Source: Ursus arctos (lineage: Eukaryota > Chordata > Mammalia > Carnivora > Ursidae). From it: DNA of 64,000 nucleotides. The notes beneath the pieces were generated by a model. It made no database searches and was not told the origin of the DNA. It saw only the letters and a list, made by a program, of their open reading frames with translations. Below are positions 1 to 13,110 of the stretch, one piece after another (the stretch's first letter is position 1; each line of letters opens with the position of its first letter). The stretch spans positions 2,217,501-2,281,500 of the forward strand of contig NW_026622819.1 in NCBI RefSeq assembly GCF_023065955.2, written 5' to 3'. Position numbers and translations under genes: made by a program.

Positions 1-58
1 CTGGCTGTCTCTATCCTGTCAAATAAATAAATAAAATCTTAAAAAAAAAAAAAAAAAA
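1..58 (+). mobile_element. Carnivore tRNA-derived SINE, 3' end only
   Basis: The window opens inside a SINE. What is visible is the end of the pyrimidine-rich body, the A/T-rich module with repeated aaata units ending in aaaatctt, and an A run of about 18 bases. This tail is the same as in the complete plus-strand copy near 16.2 kb. The 5' part and upstream target-site duplication lie outside the window, so age and duplication cannot be judged. Confidence 0.9.
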
Positions 59-1466
59 GAAAGGTAGCCCAAAGCAGCATTTGCAGGAATGAGGTGACAT
101 CAGTATTACGGTTTTCCTCTAGACTTTGATTTTGTTTTTTTCCAACCGATAGAGTTCAATATGCTTTTGCTGCTGACTAGGCAGGAGTTTTGGGCCCGTT
201 GTTGGGCAGGATGCGTGAGGGAAGAGCGAGGGGCATGGGTGGCCTGACCTTGCACTCGTGGCCCTGCCACAGGAAGCAGAGCCCCGGCTCCGCGCGGCCA
301 CAGCTGCAGAAGCCCGGCGAGGGAGGAGTCCGCCAGTGCGGGGGAGACCCCGGGCTCTGATCGTGCTGGCGCGTCGATCTTGGACGTGTCGGCGTCCAGA
401 ACCTGAGCAATCAACGTCTGCTGCCTGAGCCCCGTCTGTGATGTTCCAAACGGCAGCCCGAGCTGATGAGTCCCGTGGGTTTAAATGATGGTGCGGCTGG
501 AGCATCAGAATCAGGGAGGCTCACACAGCATTTGCAACCAGGATTCTGGGGATCAGAATAGTCCTGGGGTGTGTGTGCGAGTGCGTGAGTCATGTGCGTG
601 AGGGATCTGCACACCTCCTTGTGTCTGTAAATGCCACCGATCTGCCTTTTCCAATCAAGGAATCACTACATCACGATCTCTTTTATCCCCTTGCCTTATG
701 AATGTGGCAAATGCTACCTGTTTTGAATGATGAGGCCGAAACTTTGACCACGTTTCAGTTCATCGGGGCACTCGCTGCTGCTTCTTGAAGGGCCCCGCCA
801 GGGAGCAGCCCCTAAGCACCTCGACCTGCCTAGCTGGGTCCCAGCCAGACACTCAGAAGTGCTGCCTGGACGTCTGAGTAAGGCTGGGGGCGGAGGAGGG
901 ACAATGTGGCTCTTGTGTGCATGTGGTCTCACACTTGGAGAGTTTCTGGCCTCTTAGAGACTGGGATAAGAAATCAAAATGAGCCTGTCACACTGTAAAA
1001 ACAGCCTGAAATAACACAGCGAGGAAGAGTATGGGAGATACAGCCATCCCTGCCCAAGGAGACATCTGCAAGCCATAAATCCGTACGCAACACACAGGAG
1101 ATGTGTGTTTAACACGTGATGCGATGTTTTATTGAAAGGTCAGATGATACAAGGAAAGTTTAAAAAGACACCTCGGGTTCAGCAGTCCCTTTGCCCTCTG
1201 TTAGCTACCAAATCAAAGATATTTGACCTCAATGATCATGTTAATCACAGATGCACGCTGGAAAGGAATCCCGGCGTTCAAAGAGATCCTATCTTATAAG
1301 GTGAGCCAGGTCAAGTATGCTGTTCAAGGTAAGGGGCCCGTCAAAGGCCGTGTTGACTGATTGACAATAAATGGGCCGGGGCCACAGAGTCTCGGGGCAG
1401 CAAAGGACACAGTGGGCCTTGCAGGTGGAGGGGTAGGTGAGGTGTCGAAGACCGAAGCATCACAGA

Positions 1467-1508
1467 GTGTGTGTGTGTGTGTGTGAGCGTGCGAGTGTGC
1501 GTGTGCAC
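1467..1508. repeat. (GT)n microsatellite
   Basis: A pure GT run covers about 1467-1485, followed by a degraded GT/GC stretch. Alternating purine-pyrimidine DNA of this kind can adopt Z-form. It is a likely length-variable marker. Confidence 0.9.
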
Positions 1509-2579
1509 TGGGGACAGCGGTGGTACACACTCACGGCTCTTCAGGACCATCCACAAGGATGGCAGCAGACGGCTCTGGGAGTAGAGAGGCAGTGGATGAC
1601 GGACCCGTCTTGCAGGTCACCCCTTTTTGGAGCACCTGGGGTATAATGAACGCCTGGTGTGTGGCGGGTTCCCTGGGTTGAGCCATGTCCTGAGTATGGA
1701 GGGGAGAGGGACGTGGAGCTTCTGGGAATGGTGGAGACGCTGGGCCTGGCCCGCGCAGAGGCTTGGACAATGGGGATCCTTACCAGACCCTTCCCTCCTC
1801 CTCAGGGGCTGTTTTAGGAGGAGGGCAGGTGGTGACACTATCTGCAGCTTCTTCTATGGAAGAGAGTCTGTGGAGGGTGGAGACAAAGACTGCAGTGTAG
1901 ACGCCAGAATAGGAAATGGGATTTTCCCCTGGGTGAAAGATTTGGGATCAGGTTCCTTTCACCTTTTCTTATCTGTTCTTATCCCTCTCTCTTTTTTCTG
2001 GTCCGTGTTATCTGAATTTTCTGCAACAACCAGTACTGCTTTTCTAATAAATGCATTAATTTCTTACAATTTTGGGAAGGGTATTTTCTACACTCTGATC
2101 AGTTCTTCATAATTAAAGAATAAAACTTGGACAGATTTTGAAAGTTTTATTCACGAGGGGCCGAACGAACCAGGAAGGATGGCCCATTGGTAACGACGGT
2201 GGGACCTCGGGAGTTCTCAGGACAGACTTCAGGGCCACTAGTGGTCTCTGCTCCGGAACCTGGAGGCAGCCTCTTCCCATCCATCCTGCCACATTCATGG
2301 CGGCAGCATCTAAATGCCTCCATACAGTGGGGAGCTCGGAGTGACCAAGAACCAGGCAGGTCATAGAGCAGATCAGGGGCAAAAGAAAGAGAACCAGGCT
2401 TTGTTTGTGCCTGACCAAAATCTGGTGGAGGATTATAAAAGGAAAGAGAGAGAGTGGAAGAGAATGGATCACGCTGCATCCTAAGGAGAGTTGCGTCTTC
2501 TCTGGACGACCCGTGGCTGACAGATCTGTCTCAGCATCTTGTAAAATGCTGAGGCATCAAGAAACACCCAATCACATCT

Positions 2580-2960
2580 GTAGGAATATTGCACGCTGGA
2601 AATGACTAAAATGTGTCTGGTAATGTTAATTAAAGATGGAGCCAGTTGGAAGAAGTCACTCACTGAAGCAAAAGTGTGTGTTCCCACGCGAGGTAATTTC
2701 CCCGTAACGCTCTTTATTTCGTATTTGCTGATAGGAAGAGACTCCTGATAAATACTTATGGGCACTTCAGGCTTGAGCAGGGTTAATCTCTTTAGTTCAG
2801 GTGAGTTCATTTTAGCCGTGATTCACTTCATTGGCTATCTGTAATGATTATTAACAAGCTTAAAGACCTCTGGGAGATTGTGGATAAAACTGCAGTGCCA
2901 GGGAAGCAGGCTATCATTATGCTAATAGGGTTGGAATAATAATTACCAGGCACGCACAGT
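2580..2960. promoter_or_regulatory. Candidate conserved non-coding element
   Basis: This block is AT-richer than its flanks and has no repeat. It carries several homeodomain-type cores: gttaattaaag near 2627, tgtaatgattattaac near 2840 and aataataattacc near 2935. A cluster of such cores in unique DNA is typical of conserved enhancers. Conservation itself cannot be seen in one sequence, so this is an inference from composition and motifs. Confidence 0.3.
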
Positions 2961-4709
2961 TTCCGCAGGAATCCTTGGGACTGGAGTGGGTCACCGGGTT
3001 AGACAATCTCTCCCCTCGGTGGAGATGGCCCTCCCCGCGCACACACGCGCGTCTACACTTATATGGAGGGATGTGAAATATGTATTTACGTGCATTGCCT
3101 GTCATTGCGCTTAAACGAATTCACGGTGAGATGAAGGATGATGTCAAGACGTAACATTTATGTTTTTCATGCATCAGTGACACGTTTTAATAGCCTTAAG
3201 TGTGGATTCTGTTAAAATATTTTAAACCTTTTTTTTCAGATCTATCACTTGTATTCCAGTTGCTTATTTTGTTGAAGTGCTTTAATGCATTCTTACAAAA
3301 GTGGAAATTGAATGCACTGCCACCTTTGTTTTGCTCGTAGGCGAGGCTTGCGCGTGCTTCCATTTCTCTCCACTCGCACAAACATCTCCATGCCTTCCTC
3401 TGAGACACCCTAGTGCTGGGCCCACCTCCATCACAAAGCTGTGTCCCCGACGGCCTTTGCCTCTGGGCTCGTGAGGGCAGACATTGTCTCTCGGTCATCG
3501 TGGTGCCTTTGTGTCCCGGTGTAGCGCGTTACACAGATGTTCACTGTGAAAGCGTGTTTTAAGTGCATGGATACGTGGTGGTGGACGTTGGGTGAGTTAA
3601 TGTTCACGTTTCCCACACCGGATCCGTGATCCTTCTCAGGACATGCCGATCCCTGTGCCATCCTCAGAGTGGGCAAGGAGTGCGGCCCCCGTGGGGAGGA
3701 CTCTGGCTACTTGCACATGTCATCTCAGTTAACTTGGTCTCTGTCCCCAGCGTGGTGAGGCCTCCCGGGACCTGCTGGGAGGCAGAGGCGGGCACCCAAC
3801 GCCAGGCTTTCGTGAGCAGCAGCACAGATGGGACAGCTTTTGGGAAGCAGTCTCCCACCTCACAGATGCAGCTGGATGGTCCTCACTTCAGGATGGAAGG
3901 AGGAGGCAGGTGCCTCCAGCCCCAAGGGGCTCCTTGCGTGGACAAGCAGTTTGCTCAACTGAGCTGGGGATGCAAGGGCTGTCCTCACCTGGAAGGGGGT
4001 CGTGACCCCGATGCTGGGGCGGCAGCCCTGGAAGCAGCCTCCCTCAGGCAGAGGCTGTACCAGCAAGGTGCCCGGGCTATCCAGATGCTCCGGTCTTCAA
4101 GCCCACTTACTTTAGGTTACAGTTAAAAAACAAGTGAACAAACACTGTCGTCTTCGGTGATGCCCCCTCTGATGTTCACCCACCTAGGTTGTTGGTAGGT
4201 CTGAGAGGGGCAGCTGGGGAGCGCCTGCACCCCTGGACTCTGGATTCTCTGCAGGGGGTGCTGTTCAGAGAAGCAGAGGTGCCGTCGGCAGAGGGTCCAC
4301 GCCCAGGGCCAGGTGAGATGCCCTCAGGCCAGGCCCGTGCCAACCCGAGGCCGGGGCTACCTCAGGAGAGTGACCATGAGCGATGCCCTGGCCTCCTCCT
4401 GAGCCGTCCTTTGGCTCCCTGTGCACCCCTCCCTCTCTTCGACAGAGTCCGCAAAGGATGCTCGAGGCGCTTCTTATCAGCTACTCCCTGTAGACGGAAG
4501 GCAGGAGGGACAAGCCCGGGAGCCACGGCTCAGGTGCTCGGGTGTGGGTGCTTGGTGCTGAAGCACTTCGCCTGTACGAGGTCAGCAAGGACGGCAGTGA
4601 CCTGGGAGGGAGCTCCTGCAGTGCTGGGACGCACCGTCACCAAGAGGACGACGCTGTGCCAGGGCCAGGGTGGGTCCTCCGGCAGCCGCGGTGGGATGAG
4701 GCAAGGAGA

Positions 4710-4727
4710 CGGGGGGGGGGGGGGGAG
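4710..4727 (+). repeat. Poly-G run
   Basis: An almost uninterrupted run of G in a GC-rich stretch. Such runs are prone to length error in sequencing and to quadruplex formation with neighbouring G runs. The exact length should be treated with caution. Confidence 0.85.
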
Positions 4728-5079
4728 TCTGGGGCACAGCCTGCGGTGCCTTTGCCTACCTGGTAAGGGGACAGCGTCCAAAGACAGCCAGCTGCAGGTG
4801 ACCACTGTGTGGCTAAGCCAGTTCTGTGGCTATTGTGGTAGCCATTTGTGGTGTCATTCATGGAGCACGACTCTGGTCCTAACACCTGGGAAGAGGTGAG
4901 AGAAAAAGGGACTGCCTCCGGAGGCCCGACTTTACACTCGAGTAATTAACACTTTCAAGTCTCGGTTTTGATGATATTAGCAATCAGTTTCATGGCTGCC
5001 CCCAGAAATGCCCAGGGAAGGTAACAAATCCAGATTATTGGCCAGCTGGGTTTTTTTGTTGTTGTTGTTGTTCATTCCT

Positions 5080-5338
5080 AATGCAAGATTTTATTGTATT
5101 GTATTTTATCTTATCTTATCTTATTTTATTTTATTTATGATTTTATTTATTTATTTGAGAGAGTGAGCAGGAGAGAGAACACAGCAGGGAGAGCAGCAGA
5201 GGCAGAGGGAGAAGCAGACTCCCCGCTGAGCAGGCAGCCCAATGCGGACTCGATCCCAGGACCCTGGGATCATGACCCGAGCCAAAGGCAGGCGCTTCAC
5301 CGGCTGAGTCACCCAGGTGCCCCCAATGCAATATTTTA
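5080..5338 (-). mobile_element. Carnivore SINE, full-length, reversed, with target-site duplication
   Basis: The reverse-complement SINE body occupies 5094-5324. It begins with an expanded tail (repeated ttatc and ttatt units, about 5094-5155), then gag-rich body sequence, then the tRNA-related head ending in cacccaggtgcccc. The duplication aatgcaagatttta at 5080-5093 recurs at 5325-5338 with one mismatch (g to t). This marks both ends of the insertion. The tail has grown into a small microsatellite. Confidence 0.95.
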
Positions 5339-7390
5339 ATACGTAACCAGCTCCCTTGATGGGTAAGTCATGTACGTCAACCTATTAAGGACGATTGTGG
5401 CCGACGTTTTACCTGCGATCTTCACTTGGGCTGCTACTTAAAAAGGCAGTTTGTTCCACATTCCCAAATCTGAGGGTTTAAAAAACAAAAACAAAAAAAA
5501 AAACACCTGGAAGGATAGTGAAATGGAATTAACGTCTTGCCTAATTTTGATTAAAATCCTCTAAATTAGCATTCTCGGTGAATTATTCTTACTTCTCTTA
5601 TGATACCAAACAGAGAGAATTACTGATTTCTGACTCAGGAGTTGAAAGCCATTGATGAGTCGACAGTAGGAATGAGGTGGCCTCCGGGTGGTGGACAATG
5701 GACTGTCCCCGGAAACGGCCGGCCTGAGTATCTGCCCAGCACCTGTGCGTCTACACCAGCAGACCCGGCTCTATTTTTAGCGCATTCTAAAATGCAGAAT
5801 TTTCACGAAGTCCAAAGCACGAGCATTGATCCTATCAGGAGCATTTCGCAGAATTGGGGAATGTGCACGTCAGCACTGTGCACCATGCCAGAAAAATGCA
5901 CACAACTGGCAAATTGCTGGTGCCCCTCCCAGTGCAGCGGGGACGTGTAAACAGGAATTTGTCAGTATAGCAGATGCGTCGGATGCCAGTGCTGTGGACC
6001 CACCGTTTGTCCCCCAGAACAAATCTTAAATTTACTGCTTGTTAATGTTGAGATAAATTCTTTGCGAGGGACTTTTCAATACAAACTTGGAAGTTTTACC
6101 TAAAAGCTTTCATTGAAAAATTCATATGTTGGATTAAAAGGTCATGAAGTTTCTCTTTGAGTAAGTTTACATGTGACCAGTTAGGGCACGTGGAAATATG
6201 GACTGTTTCAACTTGCCTACACTGTACGAGTGCATCCATAGGGAACTTCATCCTGGTCACTACACATAAGTAATTCCAGTGTGGGGTGGAAAGTTTAAAA
6301 ACTTTTTTTCAAATGTGTTTTCCTTATCCTCGGGGACATCTCAGAGACTCCAGGTAGACTCGGTGGGAAGAGGGAGAGAAGCAAGGTTTGTGTATGGGGC
6401 CGGGATGGCCACACTGAAAAAATGTGGGAAGAAGATTTTTGAAACGTGTTTCTCTCCTTTCTCCATATCTGAGTAATAAACAGATCAATCGGTGAATATT
6501 TTCCATAAATTTGTTCCTTATGTGTTTTATTACTCCCTGGTAGAAGCGAGTCCTTTTGACTGAGTGACAAGAGTCTTAAATTGCGCGTCTGCCTACCTGA
6601 CATCTAGAAGGCCTGCCTCTTCCTTTAAAAACTCCCCCCCCCCCACATCACAGCTATGATAAATTTCTCCTCTAATATAGAGTTGCAGGGAAAAGTTGAA
6701 CAAGATGAAGACGGTTTTAAGTGGATATTTGTTATATTTGAACGGTGCTGTTTCCCCATCTGGCAACCATCTTTCGTGAAGATCAAAAGGCTTTCAACAC
6801 GGGCCTGTTCATCCTCGTGGTTCGTTCCTGTGAGATGGGCTTGCTCGTGGGCTGGGCAGGGCTGCCACAATCCCCATCTCAGCCCAGTCCGACATTGGGT
6901 CCCACCGACCCTGGTGGCCCCACTGTACGTGTCACCCTACAGAGTTTCCCACGTCAGAACACGTGCTGGCTGTGGGTGAGCCTTTCCCTGAGAGTTTCCC
7001 CTGGTGTACTTGTCCAGGGCTGAGCGAGGAGACTAGAAATTCAGGCCACGAAGACCTACAGTTACATCGTGTTCCGGAGACGGATGGCCTGGCCTCACAC
7101 TGGCGGGCTTCCGCCACGGCCCAGCTCCCCAAGGCCTGGCCTCTGTCCACCGCCCCTCCCTGAGGTCTGAAACGGAAGGATGACAAGTCCATGATCGGTG
7201 CTAAGCTACTGGAGCTTGGTTTGATACTAAACATTTTGACAACGTTACAAGCAAAAACGCGTGTTAATAGCACTGGTTATGATGAACAGTCTCCACTTCT
7301 AGAAAGTGTTGTATTGGTTTTTAGGTGCTTTCCCACCTGCTACATTGTCTTATCTAAAGCATATGTCCATCAGATCGGTAAAGCATAAGC

Positions 7391-7430
7391 ACACGCAAAC
7401 ACACGCAAACACACGCATGCGCATGCACGC
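7391..7430. repeat. Short tandem repeat, alternating purine-pyrimidine
   Basis: Two and a half copies of the 10-mer acacgcaaac run into the perfect palindrome gcatgcgcatgc at 7415-7426. Strict purine-pyrimidine alternation over the second half makes it a good Z-DNA former. Confidence 0.8.
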
Positions 7431-8048
7431 AGGCTGGTTTTGGAAGCTTGGTGGACTCAAGTCGTGTCCTCATTGCCCATCGCTGGGATCGGGAGGAGGG
7501 GGCAGGTGCTCGGGGACGGAGCTCAGGAAGAGCGGGCCTTGTCCAGAGGCCTCGGGGCCTCCGGAAGCATAAAGGCAGAGGCACCTGCCCGCTGTCTCCG
7601 TGGCCCCACAGACGACAGGACCAAGCGGTCAGCATTGCAGCAGGAGCACCCCCGACCACTGTGCCAGGAGCCCCAGGTACCGCACGCATCATCCACGTGA
7701 GGAGACAGACGGGCCCTCCTCCTGTGACATCTGGGAAATGGGCCTACAGGGAGCCGTGACCTGCACACATGCAGGGAGGGGTCCACGCTGTAAGTGCCCC
7801 CTCGGCTAGTCGCAAGTTTGCACCGTGTCCATCCCCCTCCATTGGCAGACCGTCCAAAAGGGAACATTCCGTGACTGTTGACTCATGATATTCTTTTATT
7901 GACACGTAGGGACCCACTGCTCATATTTTGAAAAGAGAAAGATTCCTTGTCAATTCACTAAGTTTAAAAAATACATGTAAAATTAAATCATATCCTCAGT
8001 CTGGCCGTGTTTAAGAGTGCATGCTTTCATCTGCTGTGGGAATCCTCA

Positions 8049-8184
8049 GCGCGCCTGGGAACACGCTCGATCCGGACGCTCGGTGGTGAGCAGGCTTGCG
8101 GGCACGGGCCCCGCGATCACTGTGTTTGTCCGTGATTGCACGCACGATGCCTGTCCAAGAGGCCTCGTCCGCCGAGCAACTCTG
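8049..8184. other. Short CpG-rich patch
   Basis: Hand count gives about 17 CpG in about 140 bases, well above the depleted mammalian background. It is too short for the usual 200-base island definition. No transcript signal is seen beside it. Confidence 0.45.
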
Positions 8185-8401
8185 TGAAGTGCAGCTGGGA
8201 ACCTCGGCAGTCCTTGGTGCCGGGATAAAAGCCCCAAAATTATAATATCACGTTCAATTATTCCAGGGCCTTTCTCACCAGATGGTGTTCATGTGTCAGA
8301 CTCAGAAAACTTGCTTTGTTCTGGCTTTGCGGGTGGATTCTGGGTTTGCAGGAGAGTGGGGGAGGCCTGGGCCTTGCCACGGGGCGGCTAACACCCTGCA
8401 C

Positions 8402-8421
8402 GGGGTGCTGGGGTGCTGGGG
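8402..8421 (+). repeat. G-rich 8-mer tandem repeat
   Basis: The unit ggggtgct is repeated, giving three G4 runs separated by four bases (8402-8405, 8410-8413, 8418-8421). A fourth run lies about 20 bases upstream, so a quadruplex with one long loop is possible. Confidence 0.7.
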
Positions 8422-9769
8422 TGCCGCGGCACGCTCCGGCCTGGCCCTCTGAGTGACCGCAGCGAGCCCGGGGCCCTCGCTCCAGGCAGGGGTCAAGCTG
8501 GGTGCTGGTGTCTCGGAGACGCCCACCGTCGTCCCCAGGACTGGGATTTGCCTGCGGGGCTGTGCGTTCGTTCCTCAGCCCCTTTCAGGCACCCGCCTGG
8601 CTTTTCCCTCCAGCCTCAAATGTTTTCCTGAATGCAGCTGCTAGGGGCCCCCGGACCTTCCCCCCACCCAGAGTCCATTCATGAGCTTCTGACACAGCGG
8701 TCCTGCAGAGGGGCTGCTCTGTTTACAGAGATAAACTATCAGAACCGTCAAAGCCTTTCTCCCAAGGGCACCAGCAGTAGGAGACCGGCCATGTGGAGAC
8801 TCCTGTGACCGCTCTGACTCCGGACCCCAGGACTCGGGGTCAGGACAAGGACGGGGCCAGCCCGAGGCGGCTCCAGATCACAAACAGGGTTTCCGGGCAG
8901 CGATGTGGGGCCTCCAGTCCCTCAGGCCCAGGTGCGAGCACGGTGCTCAGGCCCCTCGCCCTCGTCTGTTGGGCGGGACTCACGGGGTGCACAGGGCGCC
9001 CCAAGTCCCAACATACGCCTCTGCCCCTGGACGTGAGAACAAGACACCCCAGCTCTTGACTTCTAGTCTCGCCTCCCTCCAGCATACTAGACCCTTGTCC
9101 AGCAGCCAGACAATTGTAATGTTATTAATAACAATGACAATGAAATAGAAGCTTGTCTTGATAAAAAAGGGAAGGGGAGAAATGTTGGGAATGAGGAGAA
9201 AACTGTCCTCCACGTACTTTACATAAAAGTTGGGGGAAGTTGACGGCACTGGGTGGCAGAGAAACACGGAAGCAAACTAGCAGCGAACCGCATCTCCGAC
9301 GGTTTCTGGAACATGTAGGCCGCTCATGGGATTGGAAGAGGAAGCCGTAGGACAGCAGGTGTGGTGACTGAAAGCCAGGGTTTTAGGCGCTCTCGGTGAG
9401 GGTGGAGAGCTGCGGGGTGGGGGGGTCCACGCAGCTCCTGCAATACCGTTCTTAGTGTCTGCGCCTTGGGGTCTCTACCACGGGCCAGGAGAGAGCCGGC
9501 CCCGCCTGCCCCAGCGGACTCAGAGCCTCGGGGCTGCTGACTCAGGGGCCCCGCCTCTTCCCCGGAGCCCCCTCCCCAGAACCCGGAGAGGGGGGATGCC
9601 CACAGGCCCCAGGGAGACCCCGTCCACTCCCCCACCAGCTGTGGCGCCTGCAGGAGCAGGGTCCCCGAATATTCCTCCACATCCAGCCCCCAAAACCACC
9701 CCCTCACCGCTGGGTGCTATCTCCACGTCTTTATGCCGACATTTAAAGCTTCCCATCCTCTTGAAGTAG

Positions 9770-10480
9770 TTATGGAATACGTCATTTTTGGTGAATTACA
9801 AATGTTAATGTCATAAAATAAAACTGTCACATCACCATCTTCAGTGATTGAATGCCCATCAGCGCTGACTTCAAGACGCCATGCAATCTTGAGACTTCTC
9901 TGTGAAGCTGAGCAGACACTCATCTTCATGTCTTCTGTGCACACGGTCTCAGACTTAAACACGTCCCTGTCCAGACACGCACCCTCTTCTATTAACACGC
10001 GAATCGTCTCCTCTTGAACACTTGGCAAAGCCTGCTTCCCTTCCCTTTCTTTAACTGTTTTCATTATATTTACAACCCTAATTTTATCTACGACTGTATT
10101 ACCATTAAGTCTCTTCCTTGCAATGAAATTTTCTATAAAATTGAAATTGGATTTTTTTATAGAAGTTTTAGGTTATCTTTCTTTTTGTATTAAGTTATCA
10201 TTAGAAATATTTGTTAAAACTGAGCAAAACAGTAAGAATGTAATTGTATATTTCGAAGTTGTTAAGCACAAAAATAATCATTGGGAATGAATCTTTAAAG
10301 AATAGGGATGTACACTGATAACATTACTTATTTCCAAAGTTAAATATGGTTCAGATCCATTCATTTTGTTGTGGTCATTGAAGACACATGCAGATAGATG
10401 GGAATAGAAGAAATCTGGGTACAAAAATAGCCCTCAGTTCTCTAAAACCCCGAGTTATAGATCAAAGATCACAGTGATCT
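9770..10480. other. AT-rich unique block
   Basis: A marked drop in GC between two GC-rich stretches. It contains no SINE, L1 or LTR that I recognise and no long ORF beyond a 115-codon minus-strand frame without a domain. Nothing functional can be supported here. Confidence 0.4.
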
Positions 10481-12879
10481 ATCGTCAGAGATTATTCTTG
10501 ATGGTCACCTGAAAACACGATTAATTCCTCCTTTAGATTCGATGAGTACAAAGCTGTGGATTCCACCAGGCTTGTGGGAGGCTTTTTGCCCATTCTCCTT
10601 CCCAACCCTGACCTCTTGCTTGGGAATCTTGAGGAGGAAGCAAGGGTAAGCTTCAGACGGCAGGCGGGCACCTCCTTGTGAGAAGCAGGGAATGGGCGGT
10701 GAGGAAGGGAGAAAAAGGCACGCGGCGGGCAGGTCTGAGCCAGACCGATTCCAAGAAAAGTGCACTAGACACTGACCCTGTCTTCACGCTCATCTGAGCT
10801 GCGTTCCCCTAGAATCTATCGTTCTTGGGGGGGGGGGCTTTCACTCCAGGTGACCAGGAGTGTCTTCAAGGCATTTAGCCTTTCCATATTAATTTTGGCA
10901 GGAGGGAAAGTGAGCTCCTGAAGAAGGTCCAGCCACGTCAGCATGCTGGGACAGAAGCTCTCAGCACTGCACACGCTTCTGGACGCGGTGGAGAAGTCAA
11001 GCGACCACAGGCACACCAGCCACTGACGTGTGACCACAGTGGTGCTTTGTAGGAAGCCTCCTCATCCGTGTGCCGTGAAGGCAGCAGCGCCAGGGGGCTC
11101 CCCTGAGGACCCCAGCTCCTCTTCCATGGGCATGAAGGAAATCCAGGTGAAAAAGCCGTTTACCCAAACATTTCCAGCAGGTTCATAAACACGTGTGCCG
11201 TGGCCGTTGGGCCTAAGGACAGGTCTGCCTCAAGATCTCTCCTCCCCACTTACATGCATTGCAGACGTAGAAGGGATGTTAAACGCTCGTGGAGCTTTCC
11301 AACGGGAAGATACGCTCAGTGAGGTCTTCCACCGTCCATTTCCTTCAGACTTTCAGAAGCAGGTGCACGTTTCCATAGATGATTACCAGTAGCTAATGAC
11401 ACGGAATCCGGAATATTCTCCAGAAAAGAAAGCAACTGTAGCGTCTGAAAATATCTCAGCGAGCTGAAATGTCCCGTTTCCGTCAGAGAAGCAGCCTCCC
11501 CTCCAGGAGCGCAGTGGTCATGCCGTCACCAGCAGCAAGAGGAGGAAGTGGGGAAGCCGCCACGAGCTGGTTGAGTGATGCTGACTGAACGCTGGACAAG
11601 ACACTTCGAAGCTGGCTCTTTAAACTTACTCATTTTGGGGTAATTTAAGAAAAGTTGCAAAGAAAGCTCAGGGAGTTCCCATATACCCTTTCCCAGCTTC
11701 CCCTGCTGGTAACGTGTTAAATCACTAGGATACATTTGCAGAAAGTCAGAAATCACTGCCTCGGACACCCTGTTAGCTAAGGGCAGACTTCGTGCGGATG
11801 TCAGACGTTTTCCGCTGAGGTCCTTTCTCGGATCTAGAACACCTGTTGCCTTCAGCCGCTGAGGCTCCGGAGGCTCTGCTAACCCAGGACAGAGCCTCAG
11901 ACTTTGCTTCTCACGACTTCGGCAGTTTGAGGAATATTGGTCAGGTACTTTGTAGAATGTCTCTGAACTGACTTTGACTGAGGCTTTGCCACAATTCGCC
12001 TGCAGTGGCAGGTTCGAGGGGACAGATCATGGAGGCGAGACGCGTGCACAGCCCAGGCCCGGGCCTCCCTGACGTCCACGAGACCCAGCAGGTAGGTCAG
12101 CCTCGCTTCCCTGGCTCAGGCGGCGTCTCCAGGTGTCTCCACCGTAGAGATGCCTTCCTGGACTTGCTGTCTGGAGGAGAGAGGAGACTCACAAAGCCCT
12201 GTGCGCTCTCGAGGGAGAGCATTGTGGGAGGGAAGGTATTTACAGACATTATTTGGAATTTCTCTATAAAGACTCGCCCCCCCCTTTTCTCTAAGTATGA
12301 AATATTTTCTAGCTGAGAAAGTCTCTATATCTCTTGGTCCATAAAGTCAATGAAACCTCCTCTACTTAGAAAACGTCAGAAAAGCGTCACTCTGCCACGT
12401 GCTGAACACACTTTTTTTCACATGGGGGGCGTGTGCACACACTTCCTTCTCCGCATCCTCCGCCGAGGGCACAGACACACGCGGCATTCAAACACCGTCT
12501 TTCTGATAGAAAAGACACATCGGCATCGCTTGGAGTGAACGTGACTGATTATAGTATTTTCAGTATTTGTTTGTTTGTATTTTCTCTTTTTTTTTTAAGC
12601 TCAGGAGAGTCTTTTCTGTCCAGCAATGCTTGCTCTAGCTTGCTATCCTGGCCCTGAAATGCGGCCGCTGCCCTCACTTCCAGTTTGCTCCTGACCAGAG
12701 CTGAGTTCTGTTGCTGGAGTGTCAGCCTCAGATGAAAGGAAGGTTATTGGGATTTTACTTCTCAGCTCAAGGGTTTTCCTAAACGTTCACATTTTGTTTG
12801 GAGGTTGACACAGCCGCACAGCCTCCCGGCCAAGCGGGGCATCTTACAGAGTTCTCTGGGAGGTGTGAATGAAGCAGAA

Positions 12880-13110
12880 GTGTTAAAAACGTGGATCCTG
12901 GTACGGGTGATATTTTAAACAATTACAGATGGTGTGGGGCTGGCTGTAACTGACAGCAGTATCAGCCCTAGAAAGGCCCTTGACAGGCTTCCTCGTACAA
13001 TGATTAATTACCACGAGCTGTCTCTGGGCATCCAATTTCCTCCGCCCGGCTCGTAGCTTGAGTCAGGTCTGCAGCTCTTATTACACACGGCCACACAGGA
13101 AATGTCTTTT
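12880..13110. promoter_or_regulatory. Candidate conserved non-coding element
   Basis: Unique sequence with a homeodomain-type core tgattaattacc near 13001, aaacaattacagatgg near 12917 (homeodomain core next to an E-box-like site) and a second E-box-like site nearby. There is no repeat and no ORF. Calling it regulatory is inference; a cross-species alignment would decide. Confidence 0.3.

Larger units (their letters stand above)
59..5079. other. Gene-free, mostly unique sequence
   Basis: No coding exon, RNA gene or clear interspersed repeat is recognised here. It holds a GT repeat near 1.47 kb, an AT-rich block near 2.58-2.96 kb with homeodomain-like motifs, and a poly-G run near 4.71 kb. The longest ORF (4189-4899, plus, 236 codons) is Gly/Ser/Arg-rich low-complexity translation from GC-rich DNA with no domain, and I treat it as chance. 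Confidence 0.6.

Noticed and set aside
4189..4899. 236-codon plus-strand ORF
   Set aside because: Low-complexity translation through a poly-G run in GC-rich DNA; no recognisable domain.
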